From: an uncultured Anaerococcus sp.
GTDB lineage: Bacteria > Bacillota_A > Clostridia > Tissierellales > Peptoniphilaceae
NCBI GenBank assembly: GCA_945916625.1
Contig: CAMEGY010000027.1
Coordinates: 1 to 9,279 of the forward strand
Length of the DNA stretch: 9,279 bases
Direction: 5' to 3'
How positions within the stretch are numbered: position 1 is the stretch's first letter; each line of letters begins with the position of its first letter. This document shows, in pieces, positions 1-5,983 of the stretch. The notes below the pieces were generated by a model, which saw only the letters and a list, made by a program, of their open reading frames with translations, did not search any database and was not told the origin of the DNA. A program made the position numbers and the translations under genes.

Positions 1-423
1 GACTGCCGCCGTTACACCTGATAGGAAGAATATTTTTGCATCTTCAAATATCCCTTTCCAGTCAAATTCAAAGTATTTGGCACGGCTCATGGCTGAGCTT
101 TTCCTGTCATAAATTACTTTTGAAGCTCTTAGGCCAATCCCATCTTCAGCGTAGTAGATACCTATCCTATCTCCACCCCTGGCTGTGTAGTCCATGTCTA
201 TTCCATAATTTCTTAATTTTTCTATTCCAGCATCGCCTATTTCATTATCAGGTAGCCTTGTAATGTATTTTACTTTTTGTCCGAGATTGGCAAGGGCTAT
301 TGCTACGTTGGCTTCACTGCCTCCATAAATCGATCTGAAAGACTCTGCCTGGACTAATCTCTCGAAACCAGGTGGAGAAAGTCTAAGTACCAACTCTCCC
401 ATACATACTATTTTATCTTTCAT
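1..423 (-). CDS. Second 2-keto-3-deoxygluconate kinase (PfkB family), 3' end cut by window edge
   Basis: This is the N-terminal 141 codons of a ribokinase/PfkB-family sugar kinase; the gene runs off the left edge without a stop. It aligns without gaps to the kdgK product just upstream, with 78 of 141 residues identical by my count (about 55%). Shared features include the N-terminal substrate-loop motif (GGSEANVA at residues 34-41, GGGEANVA in kdgK), RLVQAESF near residue 22, and SKVIYDR at 101-107. By homology it should phosphorylate KDG, or a closely related keto-deoxy sugar acid, with ATP in the cytoplasm. The ATG at 423 is preceded by a GAGGT ribosome binding site about 5 bases away. The catalytic GxGD motif lies outside the window, so activity cannot be judged. 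The start sits only 17 bases beyond the T-tract of a terminator, leaving little room for a promoter. A paralogue with altered substrate preference is possible. Confidence 0.9.
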   Translation of the reverse strand, partial: MKDKIVCMGELVLRLSPPGFERLVQAESFRSIYGGSEANVAIALANLGQKVKYITRLPDNEIGDAGIEKLRNYGIDMDYTARGGDRIGIYYAEDGIGLRASKVIYDRKSSAMSRAKYFEFDWKGIFEDAKIFFLSGVTAAV

Positions 424-440
424 TTTTACCTCGAATTCTT

Positions 441-477
441 AAAAAATAAGCAGGATACGGGAATCCTGCCTATTTTA
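441..477 (-). terminator. Rho-independent terminator after kdgK
   Basis: Read on the minus strand, a stem forms between 463-471 and 448-456 (AGGCAGGAT pairing with ATCCTGCTT, with one G-U pair). The loop is six bases (457-462), and the stem is lengthened at its foot by A-T pairs. A T-run (441-446) follows. It starts just after the kdgK stop codon and ends 17 bases before the second kinase, so it either insulates that gene or sets a reduced readthrough level. Confidence 0.85.
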
Positions 478-482
478 GATAT

Positions 483-1508
483 CTATCTTTGTACTCTGCC
501 GGATGTATCTCCACCTACTAGTACTTCTACTTCTTCTCTAGACATGTGGTTGTAGTCGCCTTTGATTGTATGTTTTAGGGCACTTGCTGCTACACCAAAA
601 TCAAGAGCGTCTGCTGGTGATTTTCCATCTAGTAGACCTGTTATTAGGCCCGCTGCAAAGCTGTCTCCGCCTCCTACTCTGTCTACGATTCTTACGTCGT
701 ATTGTGGAGCTTGGTGGAAGTCTTTGCCGTCATAGATTAGGGCTGACCAGCCGTTGTCGCTTGCTGAGTATGATTCTCTTAGTGATGAAGCTATCATATC
801 AAAACCAAATTCTTCCTTCATTTGTTTGAAGATTTCGTGGTAGGCTTCTACATCTAGCTTGCCGCTTGTTACGTCAAGTCCCTTTGGTGTAAAGCCAAGT
901 GATAATGATGCGTCTTCTTCATTACCGATGCATACGTCTACATATTGCATTAGGTCTTTCATTACTTTTTGAGCTTCTTCTGGCGTCCAAAGTTTTGCTC
1001 TGTAGTTTAGGTCGATTGATACCTTTGCTCCAGCTGCTTTTGCTGCTTTCATTGCTTCTCTTGTGATTTCTGCACCATTTTTAGATATAGCTGGTGTGAT
1101 TCCTGATGTGTGGAACCATTTTGCATTTTTGAAGATTTCTTCAAAATTAAATTCGCTTGGATCAGCTTCTGCAATTGCTGAGTTAGATCTGTCGTAGATT
1201 ACTTTTGATGGTCTTGATGATGCACCTGTTTCTGAGTAGTAGATACCAACTCTTTCCCCACCTCTTACGATGTAGTCAGTGTTTACGCCATATCTTCTAA
1301 GTGAGTTTAGGGCTGCTTGACCAATTTCGTGTTTTGGTAATTTTGTTACATAGTAAGCATCAAAGCCATAGTTTGCAAGTGATACAGCTACGTTTGCTTC
1401 TCCACCACCGTAGATTGCGTCAAAGCTTTCAGCTTGTACGAACCTTTCATATCCTGGTGTGGATAGTCTTAACATTATTTCGCCTAGGGTTACAACTTTT
1501 TTACTCAT
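483..1508 (-). CDS. kdgK: 2-keto-3-deoxygluconate kinase (KdgK)
   Basis: This is a full-length 341-residue PfkB-family kinase, the usual size for Firmicutes KDG kinases. It phosphorylates 2-keto-3-deoxygluconate to 2-keto-3-deoxy-6-phosphogluconate (KDPG) with ATP in the cytoplasm. Visible motifs are the N-terminal sugar-contact loop GGGEANVA (34-41), VRGGERVGIYY (81-91), the dinucleotide-proximal SIDLNYR segment, and the C-terminal PfkB signature RVGGGDSFAAG with the catalytic base at about D282. ALKHTIKGDYN near the C-terminus resembles the ALKHTIPGDFN block typical of KdgK. Its ATG overlaps the eda stop by one base (TAATG) behind a strong GGAGGT site, so translation is likely coupled to eda. 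The product of this enzyme is the substrate of that aldolase, which supports the assignment. A terminator follows directly, then a paralogous kinase gene. Confidence 0.95.
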   Translation of the reverse strand: MSKKVVTLGEIMLRLSTPGYERFVQAESFDAIYGGGEANVAVSLANYGFDAYYVTKLPKHEIGQAALNSLRRYGVNTDYIVRGGERVGIYYSETGASSRPSKVIYDRSNSAIAEADPSEFNFEEIFKNAKWFHTSGITPAISKNGAEITREAMKAAKAAGAKVSIDLNYRAKLWTPEEAQKVMKDLMQYVDVCIGNEEDASLSLGFTPKGLDVTSGKLDVEAYHEIFKQMKEEFGFDMIASSLRESYSASDNGWSALIYDGKDFHQAPQYDVRIVDRVGGGDSFAAGLITGLLDGKSPADALDFGVAASALKHTIKGDYNHMSREEVEVLVGGDTSGRVQR

Positions 1509-2134
1509 TATTTTCTTACCTCCGCAATTTTTTCTAGATATTCTTTCGCTTTTTTAGTTATTTCTTCACGGCTACCTGCTACAAGGTTTGAGCCAGCTCC
1601 AACTGCAACTACTCCTGCGTTGAACCATTCTTCAAGGTTGTCAAGGCTAACACCACCTGTTGGCATGATTTGGAAGTGTGGGTATGGACCGTGTAGGGCC
1701 TTAACATATGATGGACCTGCTAGGGAACCTGGGAATAGTTTTATAATGTCAACTCCATATTTGTATGCTTCAAGCATTTCTGCTGGAGTTACACATCCTG
1801 GAACATATGGGATATTGTAAATATTACACATTTTTGCAACTTCTTTATCAAAAGATGGGCTTACTACGAATTTTGCTCCATTCATAATAGCAAGTCTAGC
1901 TGTTGTTGGATCAAGAACTGTACCTGCTCCTAGAAGCGTATCTTTTGGTAGTTCTTTTTGGATTCTTTGGAATACTTCGATTGCATTAGGGATTGTAAAA
2001 GTAACTTCAAGAGTATTGATACCTCCATCGATTAATCCTTTACAAAACTCTATAGCTTGGTCGGCTGAATTTGCCCTAACTACTGGAACTATGCCTAGTT
2101 TAGTAATTTGTTGAATTGTTGTGATTTTGCTCAT
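1508..2134 (-). CDS. eda: 2-keto-3-deoxy-6-phosphogluconate (KDPG) aldolase
   Basis: This is a 208-residue class I aldolase of the KDPG/KHG family (typical length about 205-215). It cleaves KDPG to pyruvate and glyceraldehyde-3-phosphate in the cytoplasm. Matching family landmarks are VVR (R20), the catalytic glutamate in NTLEVTFTIPNA (E43), GAGTVLD (69-75), the Schiff-base lysine in IIKLFPGS (K132), and the phosphate-binding GPYPHFQIMPTGGVS block (149-163). The frame stays open further upstream, but the extra residues are not family-like. The ATG at 2134 has an AAAGGAG site six bases before it and gives the expected N-terminus, so I place the start there. It is the first gene of the operon and ends in a TAATG overlap with kdgK. 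It could also act on KHG (Eda) or carry the kdgA name used in Gram-positives. Confidence 0.94.
   Translation of the reverse strand: MSKITTIQQITKLGIVPVVRANSADQAIEFCKGLIDGGINTLEVTFTIPNAIEVFQRIQKELPKDTLLGAGTVLDPTTARLAIMNGAKFVVSPSFDKEVAKMCNIYNIPYVPGCVTPAEMLEAYKYGVDIIKLFPGSLAGPSYVKALHGPYPHFQIMPTGGVSLDNLEEWFNAGVVAVGAGSNLVAGSREEITKKAKEYLEKIAEVRK
1518..1523 (-). promoter_or_regulatory. Ribosome binding site of kdgK inside the end of eda
   Basis: On the minus strand GGAGGT stands nine bases before the kdgK ATG, within the last codons of eda. Together with the TAATG stop/start overlap it fixes the kdgK start and points to coupled translation of the two enzymes. Confidence 0.8.
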
Positions 2135-2140
2135 AAATGA

Positions 2141-2147
2141 CTCCTTT
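2141..2147 (-). promoter_or_regulatory. Ribosome binding site that decides the eda start
   Basis: Minus-strand AAAGGAG lies six bases before the ATG at 2134. No comparable site serves the upstream in-frame ATG at 2206, so the shorter 208-residue protein is preferred. Confidence 0.75.
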
Positions 2148-2157
2148 CTGAAAAAAC

Positions 2158-2180
2158 ATTGTCCATTAAACAATAATTGT
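2158..2180. promoter_or_regulatory. Overlapping ATTGT/ACAAT inverted repeats over the eda promoter
   Basis: Three alternating half-sites are visible: ATTGT (2158-2162), ACAAT (2170-2174) and ATTGT (2176-2180). The last two form the perfect 11-base palindrome ACAATAATTGT. The repeats cover the -10 and the spacer of the proposed eda promoter, where a repressor would block polymerase. The sequence is not a classical LacI-family operator, so the binding protein is unknown. AT-rich DNA can yield such palindromes by chance. Confidence 0.35.
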
Positions 2181-2193
2181 CGGTTTCTGTTAC
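2165..2193 (-). promoter_or_regulatory. Candidate promoter of the eda-kdgK operon
   Basis: On the minus strand GTAACA (2193-2188, four of six matches to TTGACA) is followed after 17 bases by TTTAAT (2170-2165, five of six to TATAAT). Transcription would begin around 2158, giving a leader of about 25 bases that carries the eda ribosome binding site. The -35 is weak, which is consistent with a regulated promoter. This is inferred from spacing and consensus only. Confidence 0.45.
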
Positions 2194-2229
2194 CACTATG
2201 CGGCATTTTTTTTAAAATGCAAGCAATCG

Positions 2230-2239
2230 GAAAACATTT
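2230..2239. promoter_or_regulatory. LacI-type operator candidate upstream of eda
   Basis: The plus strand reads GAAAACATTT. Nine of its ten bases match GAAAACGTTT in the lacI promoter at 3421-3430. It lies about 36 bases upstream of the proposed eda -35, between it and the lacI terminator. It could let the neighbouring LacI-family protein act on both promoters. The central CG typical of these operators is CA here, so the support is moderate to weak. Confidence 0.3.
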
Positions 2240-2253
2240 TATTATTTTTTTAT

Positions 2254-2297
2254 AAAAAAATACTAATTATCCCCGCTCTAAAGCTGAATAATTAGTA
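2254..2297 (-). terminator. Terminator of the lacI-family gene, with a nested hairpin
   Basis: On the minus strand the perfect ten-base arms TACTAATTAT (2297-2288) and ATAATTAGTA (2270-2261) are followed by a run of seven T (2260-2254). The 17-base loop holds a second small inverted repeat, GCT-TTAG-AGC (2284-2275). The stem is AT-rich, but the run of T and the position about 70 bases after the lacI stop fit intrinsic termination, separating lacI from the eda operon. Confidence 0.75.
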
Positions 2298-2365
2298 CTT
2301 TGCATAAAAATAATATTTTATTTATATTTTTTATTAAAGCATATTCATTCTATAAACTTTAATAA

Positions 2366-3376
2366 TTACTTCGCCCTAAGAGTCGTCTCCTTTTCAACTA
2401 ACTTAGCCTCAAGAGAAATATTTGTTGAAGCTTCTTCTTGATTTAAAATTTTAAGAAGATTGTCAACTGCGATATCTACCTGGTCAGAAATTCTTTGATC
2501 GATTGAAGTAATGGCTTGGTTTGTATATTCTGTAGCTTCTATATTATCAAAACCTATTATTCCAACATCTTCAGGCATTTTTATCCCCTCATTAGCCATA
2601 AGCTTATAAGCATTAACAGCAAGCCTATCAATCTCAAACTGGATTGAGTCAAATTGTGGATTTTCTTTCAAAAATTCAACAAGATTTTTAATATCCTTAT
2701 CTGGATCAACTATCTTGTATTCAACAAACTCAGCATCATCATAATATTTGTAAAGTGCCTCTACAAAACCAGATTTTTTGGCAATGTAGGACCTTGATAA
2801 GTATCCCATATCTCGAGAAACATATAGAGGCTTTTTGTAAGAATTTTCCTTAAGGAGTCTTACAGCCTGGTCCATAGCCTCAATTTCATCTATATAAACA
2901 TTGACAATTTTCTCATTCTCATCACTAGTCTTTACATTCAAAAGAGCCATAGGAATTATTACAGACATATTCTTAAGTTTTTCGTAGAATTTCTTCTCTT
3001 CATAAGTCGAACCGACAGCTATAATAGCATCAACCTTGCTTTCTACCAGCACATCTAGGTAGGATAATTTCTTCTCGTAATTATTGGTCGTCACACAAAG
3101 AAGAGTTGTATACCCCAACTTATCAAGCCTGTGCTCTAATTCAAAGGCAGACTGACTTTCATAATATCCCCTAATATCAGGTACCATTATCCCAATCATT
3201 TGGGTAGAGTTTTTGGCAAGGCTTCTTGCCACCCTATTTGGCTTATAGCCTGACTCTTCAATGATTTCCTCTATAATTTTTCTAGCCTTATCGCTTACGT
3301 TTTTTGATTTATTAATAACCCTAGAAACTGTCGCAGTTGAATAACCCGACTTTTCCGCTATATCATAAATATCCAT
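2366..3376 (-). CDS. LacI-family transcriptional regulator, probable repressor of the KDG genes
   Basis: The protein has 336 residues, standard for LacI/GalR regulators. The N-terminal helix-turn-helix (about residues 3-24) includes DIAEKSGYSTATVSRVINKS, and the hinge helix is PNRVARSLA (46-54). A periplasmic-binding-protein-like effector domain follows, with the usual IGIMVPDIRGYY entry (about 61-72) and the late DVGIIGFDN block. The STATVSRVIN recognition helix resembles that of CcpA and other LacI members that bind CG-centred palindromes. The ATG at 3376 has a GGAGT site four bases upstream. It has its own promoter and terminator and lies directly upstream of eda-kdgK on the same strand, suggesting a KdgR-like role sensing KDG, KDPG or a uronate. 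The effector is not readable from sequence, and regulation of the upstream transporter instead cannot be excluded. Confidence 0.88.
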   Translation of the reverse strand: MDIYDIAEKSGYSTATVSRVINKSKNVSDKARKIIEEIIEESGYKPNRVARSLAKNSTQMIGIMVPDIRGYYESQSAFELEHRLDKLGYTTLLCVTTNNYEKKLSYLDVLVESKVDAIIAVGSTYEEKKFYEKLKNMSVIIPMALLNVKTSDENEKIVNVYIDEIEAMDQAVRLLKENSYKKPLYVSRDMGYLSRSYIAKKSGFVEALYKYYDDAEFVEYKIVDPDKDIKNLVEFLKENPQFDSIQFEIDRLAVNAYKLMANEGIKMPEDVGIIGFDNIEATEYTNQAITSIDQRISDQVDIAVDNLLKILNQEEASTNISLEAKLVEKETTLRAK

Positions 3377-3409
3377 ACTTACTCCGTCTAAAATATACTC
3401 GCTATTTAT

Positions 3410-3438
3410 ATTATATCACAGAAAACGTTTGGTAAGGA
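3410..3438 (-). promoter_or_regulatory. lacI promoter, extended -10 type
   Basis: On the minus strand a perfect TATAAT (3415-3410) is preceded by TGA (3418-3416), giving the extended -10 form TGNTATAAT. At 17 bases spacing the -35 is only TCCTTA (3438-3433), a poor match, so the extended -10 must carry most of the strength. The predicted leader is about 30 bases and includes the GGAGT ribosome binding site. Confidence 0.7.
3421..3430. promoter_or_regulatory. LacI-family operator between -35 and -10 of its own promoter
   Basis: GAAAACGTTT contains the perfect eight-base palindrome AAACGTTT with a central CG, the hallmark of LacI/CcpA-family operators. It lies in the -35/-10 spacer of the lacI promoter, where binding would exclude polymerase. 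Autorepression is the simplest reading. A catabolite responsive element bound by CcpA is an alternative, although the outer bases fit that consensus poorly. Confidence 0.5.
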
Positions 3439-3456
3439 ATAATTTGGCTTTAGTTT

Positions 3457-3473
3457 AGATTTTAACAAAATCT
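3457..3473. repeat. Short perfect inverted repeat after the lipoprotein gene
   Basis: AGATTTT and AAAATCT form seven-base arms around AAC. It lies downstream of the lipoprotein stop and about 19 bases upstream of the lacI -35. No T-run follows on the minus strand, so it is at best a weak terminator. It could be an operator, or chance in AT-rich DNA. Confidence 0.35.
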
Positions 3474-3496
3474 TACACAATGTTCATTATTCACAA

Positions 3497-4210
3497 CTAA
3501 TGCTTATGACTTGTAATCGCCCACTTATCATGGGCTGTGAATACTAATTTTTGGGTCTTATTGTAGATAATTATTCCGTAGGCCCTATATTCATCATAGT
3601 GGCTATGGTTGTCGTTTTCGTCAATATTTTCATCATGGTGGTCTTCTTCGTCATGATCGTAGATTTGTATTTCTTCTTGTTTGTACTGGTTATTTTCTAG
3701 TAGGTAGTCATCTAAAACTGAGCCTTTAAGGTAGAGGATATATTCATCGTCCTTATTAAGTCCTCCCGCAAAGTCTACCCAAGATTGGTATTTGATTTCT
3801 TCATCAGGGCCAGTTTGATTATTTATTGTGAACTCTTCTAGGATTATCTTATAAACCCCATCATCTAATTTATCCCCTAGGGAAAATTTACCTGAAAACA
3901 CAGACTTATGAATTTCCGACCTATTATAGGTTTTCTTGCTTTCTTCTTTTAGGCCAAAATCTCTACCATCAATGTCAGAATTTGATAAAAAATCCCCATC
4001 AAATTCTCCATTATCATAGAAATTGAGCGAAGAATATGCCTCACTATTAGAAAATGAATCCTTTAGCGTTTGACCATCCAAAGCTTCATAAACTAGTGAC
4101 GTTTCAGATTTTGCTTCTTGTACTTCTTCCTTTGTATTTTCCTCAATCTTGCTTTCCTTGCTGCAAGCAGCTAGAAATAAGCATAAAATAATTATAAATA
4201 ATTTTTTCAT
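3497..4210 (-). CDS. Lipoprotein of unknown function with a His/Asp/Glu-rich segment
   Basis: I do not recognise this 237-residue protein. It begins with a clear lipoprotein signal: Lys-Lys, a hydrophobic stretch (4-13), then lipobox LAAC with the lipidated Cys at 16. The mature protein should be anchored on the outer face of the membrane. A charged linker of Glu and Lys (17-36) precedes a globular-looking middle rich in Asp, Ser and Tyr. Residues about 185-207 form an acidic His-rich patch (His 186, 191, 192, 202, 204), and the chain ends in HKH. Such patches can bind Zn, Ni, Cu or Ca, but no ligand can be assigned. The ATG has an AAGGA site and its own extended -10 promoter. It lies downstream of the ABC transporter operon but is separated from it by a terminator, so any functional link is inference. 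Confidence 0.8.
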   Translation of the reverse strand: MKKLFIIILCLFLAACSKESKIEENTKEEVQEAKSETSLVYEALDGQTLKDSFSNSEAYSSLNFYDNGEFDGDFLSNSDIDGRDFGLKEESKKTYNRSEIHKSVFSGKFSLGDKLDDGVYKIILEEFTINNQTGPDEEIKYQSWVDFAGGLNKDDEYILYLKGSVLDDYLLENNQYKQEEIQIYDHDEEDHHDENIDENDNHSHYDEYRAYGIIIYNKTQKLVFTAHDKWAITSHKH

Positions 4211-4253
4211 TTATTTTCCTTTATATAAATCTTTAATCATTTTGTGTTCTAAT

Positions 4254-4280
4254 ATTATATCAGTTTTTTCTTAAAAACAA
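4254..4280 (-). promoter_or_regulatory. Promoter of the lipoprotein gene, extended -10 type
   Basis: Minus-strand TATAAT (4259-4254) is preceded by TGA (4262-4260), again the TGNTATAAT form. The best -35-like hexamer is TTGTTT (4280-4275) at a short 15-base spacing, and it overlaps the T-tract of the permease terminator. The leader is about 37 bases and ends in the AAGGA ribosome binding site. Confidence 0.65.
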
Positions 4281-4303
4281 AAAGACCCAGAATGCTTTCT
4301 GGG
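4273..4303 (-). terminator. Terminator of the ABC transporter operon
   Basis: On the minus strand CCCAGAA (4303-4297) pairs perfectly with TTCTGGG (4292-4286) around a four-base loop. TCTTTTTGTTTTT follows. It starts about 20 bases beyond the permease stop, a textbook intrinsic terminator. The plus strand also shows a weaker CTTTT after the hairpin. Confidence 0.88.
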
Positions 4304-4324
4304 CTTTTAGAGGGTACTTAAAAA

Positions 4325-5983
4325 TTATTTATTTTTCTTAGATCCTATTATATTAAATACTATTAGGGCTAAGATTGTGAAAACTGTTAGCATTGTTGCA
4401 AGTGCCGCTGCTACTCCGTAGTTTCCTCTTACTACTTCTGTATAGATAGAAACTGTCATAGTTCTTGTCTTTAAGTTTGTAAGGATTATTGAGGAAGATA
4501 GCTCTGATATAAGAGTCACGTAGGATAAGATTGATCCTGCAACTACTCCACGCATCATTAGTGGGAGAGTAATTTGGGCAAATGTTTTAAATTTGCTAGC
4601 TCCTAATGAATAAGATGCTTCTTCTAATGATATTGGTAGCGACTGGAGGGTTGATGTCGCTGACCTTAGGGTATAAGGAAGCCTTCTTATAACAAAAGAT
4701 ACTATCACTATCCACAGCGAACCACCTAATACTAGGAAGTTTGATCCCATAACTCCATTACCAAAACCTGTTAGCAGGGCTATACCTATAACAACTCCTG
4801 GAAGTATGAATGGTACCATGGTAAATACGTCTATGGCTGCTGCAAGCTTACCTTTTATCCTAACTACTATATAAGCTATTAACACTGATAAGATTATGAT
4901 AATAACAAGGGCAAGTAGTGGTAGGAGGAGGGTATTTCTAATAGAAGTTCCCATCCTAGCAAAGGCTGTGTGATAGGATTGTAGTGAATATCCTGGTACA
5001 AATATCTTGCCTGATGTATTTTTAAAGGATGTTAGGATAAGGTAGGCTTGAGGTAAAATTGATAGACCTACGATTATATAGACAAATAGGTGAATCAATA
5101 CACCCTTAGCTCCATTTAATTTTGTCTTTTGAACTGGGTTTAGAAAGTTTGAAGAATAGGCGTTCTTCTCTGATATCTTCTTTTGTATAAGAAATATTAC
5201 GCTTGTAACTACTATGGCTATGATAGCTATAGCAGATGCAAATCCTTGGTTTTGTCCTACTTCTCCAACAAACTCATTGTAGATTAAAACTGGGAAGGTC
5301 CTATAACCCTCTCCTATAAGCATTGGTGTACCAAAGTCTGACATACATCTCATAAATACTAGAAGTCCACCAGCTAAAAGAGACGGTGTTACAAGAGGTA
5401 GGATTACTTTTCTAAATCTCTTAAAACCAACTACTCCCAAGTTTTCACTCGCTTCCATTAGGGATGCATCTAGATTTTCAAAAGCTGCTTTTGCATATAA
5501 AAATACTAGTGAATAAAGCTGGAAGGTAAATACCAATAAAATTCCAGCAAAACCATAGATATCTGGGATATTTATTCCAATTCCTGCAAAAAAGTTTGTT
5601 ATAATACCATTTCTACCAAGCAATAAGATCCATGAATAAGCTCCGATAAAAGGTGCTGACATTGAGGCTAGTATTATAATTATCTCCAAAACCTTGGCTC
5701 CCTTTATCTTATAAAAACTCATAAAATAAGCAATTGGTGTTGCAAGTAGTATGGTTGTCAATGTAGCTATTATTGACAATTTTAAACTGTTTATAATGGT
5801 TTGAAAATAATATTTGTTTGAGAAAAACTCTGAAAAGTTTGCAAGGCTTAGGCTTCCTTCTTTGTCATAAAAAGATTGGATTAATAGTCTTGCTATAGGG
5901 TAGATTAAAAATATGAAGACTCCAGCTAGGATGGCTAGGGTTATTATCTTCCAAAATCCAAATTTATTAGCTTTCGTGTTCAT
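4325..5983 (-). CDS. ABC transporter permease, FbpB/AfuB type (two permease halves in one chain)
   Basis: This 552-residue integral membrane protein has two homologous permease modules in one chain, the layout of FbpB/AfuB/HitB (COG1178) transporters. Each half has about six hydrophobic segments and a cytoplasmic EAA loop that docks on the ATPase: EASENLGVVGFKRFRKVILP (177-196) and EASYSLGASKFKTFAQITLP (455-474). A cytoplasmic linker of about 30 residues (268-295) joins the halves. The ATG at 5983 lies inside the ATPase gene (17-base overlap) with an AGGAG site 12 bases upstream. That spacing is long, but an earlier in-frame ATG is followed at once by a stop. As the last gene of the operon it completes the importer with the ATPase and binding protein. 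The family covers ferric iron, sugar-phosphate and other organophosphate substrates, and the permease sequence alone does not decide. Confidence 0.92.
   Translation of the reverse strand: MNTKANKFGFWKIITLAILAGVFIFLIYPIARLLIQSFYDKEGSLSLANFSEFFSNKYYFQTIINSLKLSIIATLTTILLATPIAYFMSFYKIKGAKVLEIIIILASMSAPFIGAYSWILLLGRNGIITNFFAGIGINIPDIYGFAGILLVFTFQLYSLVFLYAKAAFENLDASLMEASENLGVVGFKRFRKVILPLVTPSLLAGGLLVFMRCMSDFGTPMLIGEGYRTFPVLIYNEFVGEVGQNQGFASAIAIIAIVVTSVIFLIQKKISEKNAYSSNFLNPVQKTKLNGAKGVLIHLFVYIIVGLSILPQAYLILTSFKNTSGKIFVPGYSLQSYHTAFARMGTSIRNTLLLPLLALVIIIILSVLIAYIVVRIKGKLAAAIDVFTMVPFILPGVVIGIALLTGFGNGVMGSNFLVLGGSLWIVIVSFVIRRLPYTLRSATSTLQSLPISLEEASYSLGASKFKTFAQITLPLMMRGVVAGSILSYVTLISELSSSIILTNLKTRTMTVSIYTEVVRGNYGVAAALATMLTVFTILALIVFNIIGSKKNK

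Noticed and set aside
36..1820. Plus-strand open frames at 36-263, 566-829, 1301-1537 and 1620-1820
   Set aside because: They lie antisense to well-supported kinase and aldolase genes, encode low-complexity Leu/Arg/Ser-rich or unfamiliar peptides, and show no ribosome binding site or known motif.
2135..2206. N-terminal extension of KDPG aldolase starting at 2206
   Set aside because: The extra 24 residues are not family-like and would be translated through the proposed promoter and the AAAGGAG site. The ATG at 2134 gives a normal length.
2135..2365. Riboswitch or small RNA in the longest intergenic gap (231 bases)
   Set aside because: The gap is explained by the lacI terminator, candidate operators and a short-leader promoter. 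I saw no conserved riboswitch core.
3457..3473. Terminator for the lipoprotein gene
   Set aside because: The perfect seven-base hairpin is AT-only at its core and is not followed by a T-run on the minus strand, so I list it only as a repeat.
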